Source of the DNA: Clostridia bacterium
GTDB lineage: Bacteria; Bacillota_A; Clostridia; Christensenellales; CAG-138
NCBI GenBank assembly: GCA_017394605.1
Contig: JAFPXU010000053.1
Span: 1 to 10,876 of the forward strand
Direction of reading: 5' to 3'
Length of the DNA: 10,876 nt
A model generated the notes under the pieces. That model did no database searches, was not told the DNA's origin, and saw nothing but the letters and a program-made list of their open reading frames with translations. The translations under genes and the position numbers were made by a program. Below, one piece after another: positions 6,192 through 10,876 of this stretch; within the stretch, counting starts at the first letter, position 1; each line of letters begins with the position of its first letter.

Positions 6192-6221
6192 TTGACACGG
6201 AAGAAAAAGGTTTTGTATACT
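6192..6221 (+). promoter_or_regulatory. Promoter of the O-antigen ligase-like gene, lepA and hemW
   Basis: TTGACA (6192-6197) and TATACT (6216-6221) are separated by 18 bases. The expected start near 6228 leaves a leader of about 35 nt before the GTG at 6265. It is back to back with the glyA promoter, their -35 boxes being 16 bases apart. A stray TATAAT at 6187-6192 overlaps the -35 box. Confidence 0.7.
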
Positions 6222-6264
6222 CGAAACAATGGATATATGACCATTCAGGGATAAGGAGTCTGAA

Positions 6265-7674
6265 GTGAAGGAAGACGGAATCGATCTGACCGGATCGAAC
6301 AACAGTGCTTCAGAAAGAATTCTGATTCTGATTGCGGCGGCATTTGTCCTGCTGCCGTTTATTTCCCATACCTTCATCGGCATGTCGAGATTTCTTGCGG
6401 CTTATGTTCTGCTACCCGTTTCCTTGGTGGCGGCGGGCTGCGGTATAATCCGGAACAGACTGTATTCGGGAATCGAGATGAAACTGATGCTTCTCCTTCC
6501 CGTGTGGTTCGTGCTGGGATGCTTTGTGAACTTTGGACAGGGAGTCACGAAGACTGGGTACAATTTTTTTGCCGCCATCATCTCCGTTTCCGTCTTCTGC
6601 TTCTCACTGGCTTTCCTTATCACCGAGCAGAACCGAATGAAGGTCTTCAGACTTCTTGCGTGGATATGGGCGGCGCCGATGACGGCAGCGTCCCTGTTCG
6701 GACTTTATCTGGCTGTTACAGGCACGCGTCTCGTGCGGGAAGGGCACGACGAGCCGATTGGTGTGACGGGAGAGCGCCGGCTGTTCCTGTTCGGGAATTC
6801 CAATACGCTCGGGGTGATGTGCTGCGTTGCGTTCGCTCTTCTTCTGTTCCTGTTTCTTGCGGAAAAGAAAAAAGGGGCGCGTATCACGGTTGCGGTGATG
6901 GCGTTTTTCGTATTCGTGTGCATGGCACTGTCCGATTGCAGATCGGCCAAGCTCGCAATGCTTCCGTGTATTGTTGTGTTCGTATTTCTTCTGATAAGGA
7001 GTGGATTCAGCGGGGAGGGGCATAAAAAGTTCCTGCTCTGCGCCATACTTGCCGGCGCTTCCGTGGCATTGCTGCTTTTTGCATGGACCGGCGTCAAAAA
7101 AGGCGTCAACGCGGTCCATCAGGCCGCTTTTGCCGAGACAGGCGCTCAAGCGCAGGAGACGAATTATCTTGATTCAAGGGACTACAAGGTGACGGACGAT
7201 CTTTACGATACCGCGAACGTCCGGCTTGTGCTCTGGAAGTATGCAATGGAGCATTTTCCCGCGCGCACGGTGCCGATGCTGTTCGGATATACGCCGATGG
7301 CCATCAAGGATGAGTTTATAGCGCCGAATCCGAATATCATCACGGTTTACGATCATCTCCATAACGGATATATCGGCATACTGGTCAGTTACGGAATCAT
7401 CGGATTTGCAGGATTTGCCGTCTTCCTTGTGCTTCTGCTGATCGCGTCCCTAAGGATCCTGCTTGCGAAAGCCGGTACCATGACGGATGCGCTGCGGTTT
7501 CTTCCGGTCATTCTGATCCCGATCCTGGTGGTTAACTGCACAGAGGAAATGCTCTTCACAAGGGATACCGTTCAGGAGGCGAATGTATGGTTCGCGCTGA
7601 CAGCCGGGTTTGTATTCGCAGCCGCCCGTGCGCTGAAAAACAATAAAGATACCGACAAGTCCGGAGAGGAATAG
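6265..7674 (+). CDS. O-antigen ligase / polysaccharide polymerase-like membrane protein (WaaL/Wzy type)
   Basis: A 469-residue polytopic membrane protein with about ten to twelve hydrophobic helices. GNSNTLG (177-183) and [10 protein letters not shown] (223-232) lie around the middle helices. A large extracytoplasmic loop spans roughly residues 275-365, followed by the hallmark [16 protein letters not shown] (317-332) and [21 protein letters not shown] (363-383). Arg320 and His364 or His366 match the Arg and His that are conserved in the large loop of O-antigen ligases and related polymerases. These proteins transfer or polymerise lipid-linked glycans outside the membrane. The start is GTG with AAGGAG six bases upstream. 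In a Gram-positive cell the acceptor would be a wall or membrane polymer rather than lipid A. The gene ends two bases before lepA, so it must be co-transcribed with it. Whether it acts on the sugar from the Arn-like operon is unknown. Confidence 0.8.
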   Translation: MKEDGIDLTGSNNSASERILILIAAAFVLLPFISHTFIGMSRFLAAYVLLPVSLVAAGCGIIRNRLYSGIEMKLMLLLPVWFVLGCFVNFGQGVTKTGYNFFAAIISVSVFCFSLAFLITEQNRMKVFRLLAWIWAAPMTAASLFGLYLAVTGTRLVREGHDEPIGVTGERRLFLFGNSNTLGVMCCVAFALLLFLFLAEKKKGARITVAVMAFFVFVCMALSDCRSAKLAMLPCIVVFVFLLIRSGFSGEGHKKFLLCAILAGASVALLLFAWTGVKKGVNAVHQAAFAETGAQAQETNYLDSRDYKVTDDLYDTANVRLVLWKYAMEHFPARTVPMLFGYTPMAIKDEFIAPNPNIITVYDHLHNGYIGILVSYGIIGFAGFAVFLVLLLIASLRILLAKAGTMTDALRFLPVILIPILVVNCTEEMLFTRDTVQEANVWFALTAGFVFAAARALKNNKDTDKSGEE

Positions 7675-7676
7675 AA

Positions 7677-9479
7677 ATGGCATATCCGAGGGATCTCATC
7701 CGTAATTTCTGTATTATTGCCCATATCGATCACGGGAAATCCACGCTGGCGGACCGGCTCATGGAGCTTACTGATACGGTGGCGGAGCGTGATATGGAGG
7801 ACCAGCTTCTGGACTCCATGGATATTGAGCGCGAGAGGGGCATTACCATAAAAGCAACGGCTGTCCGAATGTTCTATACGCATTCGGATGGCAAGCGCTA
7901 CATGTTCAATCTGATCGATACGCCCGGCCATGTGGATTTCACTTATGAGGTCAGCAGAGCGCTTGCCGCGTGCGAAGGCGCCGTGCTGGTGGTCGACGCG
8001 ACGCAGGGAATCGAGGCGCAGACCCTTGCGAACGTTTATCTGGCGGTCGACAACGGCCTTGAGGTCATGCCGGTCATCAACAAGATCGATCTGCCCTCCG
8101 CGGATCCGGATTACGTGGTGAACGAGATCGAGGACGTGATCGGCCTGCCTGCGCAGGACGCTCCGAAAATCTCAGCGAAAAGCGGACAGAACGTGGAGCA
8201 GGTCCTTTCGCAGATCGTGGAACTGATTCCCGCGCCGAACGGCGACCCCGAAGCGCCTCTGAAAGCGCTGATTTTTGACTGCGTCTATGACAACTACAAA
8301 GGCGCACTGTCCTTTGTCCGCGTTATGGACGGAACGGTGAAGGCAGGAGACCGGATTCGCTCGATGGGTACGGGGCGGGAATTCGACGTGACGGAAGTCG
8401 GCGTTTTTTCACCCGCGCTGACGGAGACGACGGAGCTGACCGCAGGCGAGGTCGGCTATATCGCCGCATCCATTAAAAGCGTGGCGGAGACGAAAGTCGG
8501 CGATACCATCACGCTGGCGGACAATCCCGCGGACAGCCCGCTTCCCGGATACAAGCAGGTGCAGCCGATGGTGTTCTGCGGCGTTTATCCCGCGGACGGC
8601 GCGCATTACGACGATCTGCGCGATGCGCTGGAAAAACTGCAGCTTAACGACGCGTCGCTTTCGTTCGAACCCGAAACGTCCGCTGCCCTGGGATACGGAT
8701 TCCGGTGCGGCTTTCTCGGGCTTCTGCACATGGAGATCATTCAGGAGAGGCTGGAACGCGAGTTCGATCTCGATCTCGTGACGACGGCCCCTTCCGTTAT
8801 CTATAGAGTCCATATGACGGACGGCAGCGAACGGATGATCGATAATCCGTCGAACCTGCCTCCGATCACGGAAATCGAATATATGGAAGAGCCGATGGTG
8901 CGGGCGAATATCATGACGCCTTCACAGTATGTCGGGACGATCATGGAGCTGTGCCAGGAAAAGCGCGGGATCTTCAAGGATATGGACTATATCGAGAAGA
9001 CGAGAGTCGAAATGCATTATACGCTCCCGCTGAATGAGATCATTTACGATTTCTTCGATCAGCTGAAATCCAGGAGCAGAGGATACGCGTCTTTTGATTA
9101 TGAATTGAGCGGATATTCGAGATCCAATCTGGTCAAACTCGATTTCCTGCTGAACGGAGACATGTGTGACGCCCTTTCCGTCATCGTGCACAAGGACCGC
9201 GCCTATCCGAAAGGCCGCGCTGTGGCGGAGAAGCTGAAGGAAGTGATCCCAAGGCAGCAGTTTGAAATACCGATCCAGGCGGCAGTAGGCGGGAAGATTA
9301 TCGCGAGGGAGACTGTGAGCGCCGTACGGAAGGATGTTCTCGCGAAATGCTACGGCGGAGACATTACGAGAAAGAAGAAACTGCTTGAGAAGCAGAAGGA
9401 AGGCAAGAAGCGCATGCGCCAGGTCGGGACGGTTTCCGTGCCGAGCGAGGCGTTCATGAGCGTGCTTCGGATCAACTGA
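7677..9479 (+). CDS. lepA: Elongation factor 4 (ribosomal back-translocase)
   Basis: A 600-residue translational GTPase of normal length. The P-loop is AHIDHGKST (15-23), switch I contains RERGITI (52-58), switch [10 protein letters not shown] (81-88), and the base-specificity motif is NKID (135-138). Domain II follows, then EF-G-like domains with [12 protein letters not shown] and a complete LepA-specific C-terminal domain ending in [15 protein letters not shown]4 binds ribosomes and affects translocation and initiation, particularly under stress. The ATG lies two bases after the stop of the O-antigen ligase-like gene, and the GGAGAGG ribosome binding site is inside that gene's last codons. 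The stop overlaps the hemW start by one base. In Bacillota lepA is often followed by hemW and then hrcA, as here; the upstream neighbour is unusual. Confidence 0.99.
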   Translation: MAYPRDLIRNFCIIAHIDHGKSTLADRLMELTDTVAERDMEDQLLDSMDIERERGITIKATAVRMFYTHSDGKRYMFNLIDTPGHVDFTYEVSRALAACEGAVLVVDATQGIEAQTLANVYLAVDNGLEVMPVINKIDLPSADPDYVVNEIEDVIGLPAQDAPKISAKSGQNVEQVLSQIVELIPAPNGDPEAPLKALIFDCVYDNYKGALSFVRVMDGTVKAGDRIRSMGTGREFDVTEVGVFSPALTETTELTAGEVGYIAASIKSVAETKVGDTITLADNPADSPLPGYKQVQPMVFCGVYPADGAHYDDLRDALEKLQLNDASLSFEPETSAALGYGFRCGFLGLLHMEIIQERLEREFDLDLVTTAPSVIYRVHMTDGSERMIDNPSNLPPITEIEYMEEPMVRANIMTPSQYVGTIMELCQEKRGIFKDMDYIEKTRVEMHYTLPLNEIIYDFFDQLKSRSRGYASFDYELSGYSRSNLVKLDFLLNGDMCDALSVIVHKDRAYPKGRAVAEKLKEVIPRQQFEIPIQAAVGGKIIARETVSAVRKDVLAKCYGGDITRKKKLLEKQKEGKKRMRQVGTVSVPSEAFMSVLRIN

Positions 9480-10633
9480 TGGCAGGAGCAGGAATCTATA
9501 TCCATATTCCGTTCTGTATCAGAAAGTGCCTGTACTGTGATTTCTTTTCAGTCCCCGCGGAAGAAGACACCGTTGCCGCCTATACGGGCGCGCTCTGCCT
9601 GGAAATGGAGCGTATGTCCTCGGTGCTTCCGGAACGCGAATACGACACCGTTTTTCTGGGAGGCGGAACGCCTTCCATCCTGACGCCGGAACAGATCCAG
9701 ATGATTATGCGTACGCTCCGTACGCATTTTTCTGTGCGCGCAGACGCGGAGATCAGCATGGAATGCAATCCCGGTACGGTAACGGAAGCGAAACTCTGCG
9801 GGTTCAGGGAAGCGGGAATCAACCGTCTGTCTGTCGGACTGCAGTCTTCGGACGACGGGCTGCTGAAAAGAATCGGCAGAATCCATACCGCAGATATGTT
9901 TTTCAGGACAGCTGATGCGCTGAAGGCATGCGGATTTAACAATTTCAGCGTGGACATCATGCATGGTCTTCCCGGACAGACAGAAGCTCAGTACCTGGAG
10001 ACAATCCAAGCGGCGGCCGGCACAGGGGCGAGGCACATCTCTTCCTACAGCCTGATTCTGGAAGAAGGAACGCCGCTGTACGGCATGGTCAGAAGCGGAA
10101 CGGTCCGGCTTCCGGACGAAGAGGAGACGGCGGATATGGAGGACGCCGGAACGGAGCTGCTGTCGAGGCTGGGATTTGTCCGCTATGAAATCTCCAATTA
10201 TGCTAAAGAGGGTTACCGCTGCCGCCATAATGTCAATTACTGGAGAAACGGGGAGTATGCCGGATTCGGTCCGGGAGCGCATTCCGCGATGCACCGGCCG
10301 GGATGGATGAGATGGAATTGTCCGCCGGATATCCCCGCCTATCTTTCTTCCATACGAAAAGGAGAGCTGCCCGCCTATCTGTCGGAACAGATCGGGAAAG
10401 AGGAAGAGATGTTTGAAACCGTCATGACGGGACTCCGGCTTTGCGAAGGTGTCCCGTTCGAGGACTTCAGACTTCGTTTCGGCCTGGATCTTCCGGAAAT
10501 CTACGCAGATGCGATCGAAAAACTGAAGGAAGCGGGATGGCTGGATACCGGCGCATACACGGCCGGCAGACTCGCACTGAATTCCAAAGGCCTGGACTTG
10601 CAGAACCGGGCACTGTCTTATTTTCTGACATAA
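9479..10633 (+). CDS. hemW: Radical SAM heme chaperone HemW
   Basis: A 384-residue radical SAM protein. YIHIPFC with the CxxxCxxC cluster motif (Cys13, Cys17, Cys20) binds the 4Fe-4S cluster, GGGTPS (61-66) contacts S-adenosylmethionine, and SVGLQS and DIMHGLPGQT follow. RHNVNYW contains the HNxxYW signature (250-255) linked to heme binding in HemW and distinguishes it from oxygen-independent coproporphyrinogen oxidase HemN. A HemW C-terminal domain (about residues 290-384) is present. HemW delivers heme to membrane respiratory proteins; older annotations call it coproporphyrinogen III oxidase. The start ATG shares its A with the lepA TGA (TGATG), which points to translational coupling; no strong ribosome binding site is seen. 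Confidence 0.95.
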   Translation: MAGAGIYIHIPFCIRKCLYCDFFSVPAEEDTVAAYTGALCLEMERMSSVLPEREYDTVFLGGGTPSILTPEQIQMIMRTLRTHFSVRADAEISMECNPGTVTEAKLCGFREAGINRLSVGLQSSDDGLLKRIGRIHTADMFFRTADALKACGFNNFSVDIMHGLPGQTEAQYLETIQAAAGTGARHISSYSLILEEGTPLYGMVRSGTVRLPDEEETADMEDAGTELLSRLGFVRYEISNYAKEGYRCRHNVNYWRNGEYAGFGPGAHSAMHRPGWMRWNCPPDIPAYLSSIRKGELPAYLSEQIGKEEEMFETVMTGLRLCEGVPFEDFRLRFGLDLPEIYADAIEKLKEAGWLDTGAYTAGRLALNSKGLDLQNRALSYFLT

Positions 10634-10670
10634 CAGCCTGTTCAAATTCACCAGTTTGTCACATTTTTTT
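10626..10670 (+). terminator. Probable intrinsic terminator after hemW
   Basis: TGACA (10626-10630) and AAC (10632-10634) pair with GTT and TGTCA (10654-10661) around one bulged T at 10631. Two bases later there is a run of seven T (10664-10670). The stem is A/T-rich, the loop is long, and the 5' arm overlaps the hemW stop codon, so this is a weaker candidate than the others in the window. Confidence 0.5.
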
Positions 10671-10682
10671 GTTTGCGTTTCC

Positions 10683-10711
10683 TTGACTTTATATGGGGGA
10701 GAAGGTATTCT
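10683..10711 (+). promoter_or_regulatory. hrcA promoter
   Basis: TTGACT (10683-10688) and TATTCT (10706-10711) with a 17-base spacer form a vegetative sigma-A type promoter. Transcription should start near 10718, a few bases before the CIRCE operator, so that bound HrcA would block initiation or early elongation. Confidence 0.8.
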
Positions 10712-10722
10712 TTAAACGAAGA

Positions 10723-10749
10723 TTAGCACTCAACCAGTTGGAGTGCTAA
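10723..10749 (+). promoter_or_regulatory. CIRCE operator (HrcA binding site)
   Basis: TTAGCACTC (10723-10731), nine bases, then GAGTGCTAA (10741-10749): a perfect copy of the CIRCE inverted repeat bound by HrcA in class I heat-shock operons. It lies just downstream of the -10 box and 27 bases before hrcA, indicating autoregulation. Confidence 0.98.
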
Positions 10750-10776
10750 CAAGGAAATCGGGAAGGAGATGCTGAG

Positions 10777-10876
10777 ATGGAACTGGATGCGAGAAAGCTG
10801 AAAATCCTTCAGGCGATCATAGACGAATACGTCATGTCCGCTTCCCCGGTCGGATCCCGCGCGGTCAGCAAAAACC
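10777..10876 (+). CDS. hrcA: Heat-inducible transcription repressor HrcA (N-terminal part, runs off window)
   Basis: The first 33 codons are visible. MELDARKLKILQAIIDEY followed by SASPVGSRAVSKN is the N-terminal winged-helix DNA-binding region of HrcA, which represses class I heat-shock genes through CIRCE. ATG at 10777 is preceded by AAGGAG (10763-10768) at eight bases. The frame is open to the window edge. The promoter and CIRCE just upstream, and the preceding lepA-hemW, match the usual Bacillota arrangement in which hrcA heads an operon with grpE, dnaK and dnaJ; those genes would lie beyond the window. Confidence 0.96.
   Translation, partial: MELDARKLKILQAIIDEYVMSASPVGSRAVSKN

Noticed and set aside
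9548..10651. Open frame of 367 codons on the minus strand opposite hemW
   Set aside because: hemW has all expected motifs on the plus strand. The antisense translation is low-complexity and Arg-rich, with no ribosome binding site seen.
1..10876. CRISPR arrays, insertion sequences, tRNA or rRNA genes
   Set aside because: Read on both strands, I saw no regularly spaced repeats, transposase motifs, terminal inverted repeats, or tRNA/rRNA signature sequences.

Overview
The window looks like chromosomal DNA from a low-to-mid G+C Gram-positive bacterium (Bacillota, probably a clostridial lineage). The evidence is the gene order lepA-hemW-hrcA, a perfect CIRCE operator before hrcA, a glycine riboswitch with a terminator-type expression platform before glyA, sigma-A-like promoters and strong AGGAGG-type ribosome binding sites. 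Base composition is about half G+C. The species cannot be named from this sequence.

Left part (1-4446): a membrane acyltransferase, cut by the window edge, runs rightward and meets head-on a tight five-gene leftward operon. In order of transcription the operon encodes a WecE/RffA-type sugar aminotransferase, an ArnC-like polyprenyl-phosphate glycosyltransferase, a sugar N-formyltransferase resembling the N-terminal domain of ArnA, and two small four-helix DMT/SMR proteins resembling the ArnE/ArnF flippase pair. It has its own extended -10 promoter at 4491-4519. Together the genes suggest a compact Arn-like route: make a dTDP-4-amino-4,6-dideoxyhexose, formylate it, load it on undecaprenyl phosphate and flip it across the membrane to decorate a cell-envelope polymer. 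No ArnD deformylase, ArnT transferase or sugar decarboxylase is present. This hybrid is the most interesting item here.

Middle (4447-6264): glyA (serine hydroxymethyltransferase), leftward, with its own terminator. Its leader of about 290 nt holds a tandem glycine riboswitch and a strong intrinsic terminator just before the ribosome binding site. The glyA promoter and the promoter of the next gene are back to back, with their -35 boxes only 16 bp apart.

Right part (6265-10876): a rightward unit of a polytopic O-antigen ligase/polymerase-like protein, lepA (EF4) and hemW (heme chaperone). They are joined by a 2-nt gap and a one-base TGATG overlap. A probable terminator follows, then the promoter, CIRCE element and first 33 codons of hrcA, the heat-shock repressor that presumably heads a grpE-dnaK-dnaJ operon beyond the window. 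The envelope polysaccharide gene is thus transcribed into a conserved housekeeping operon.
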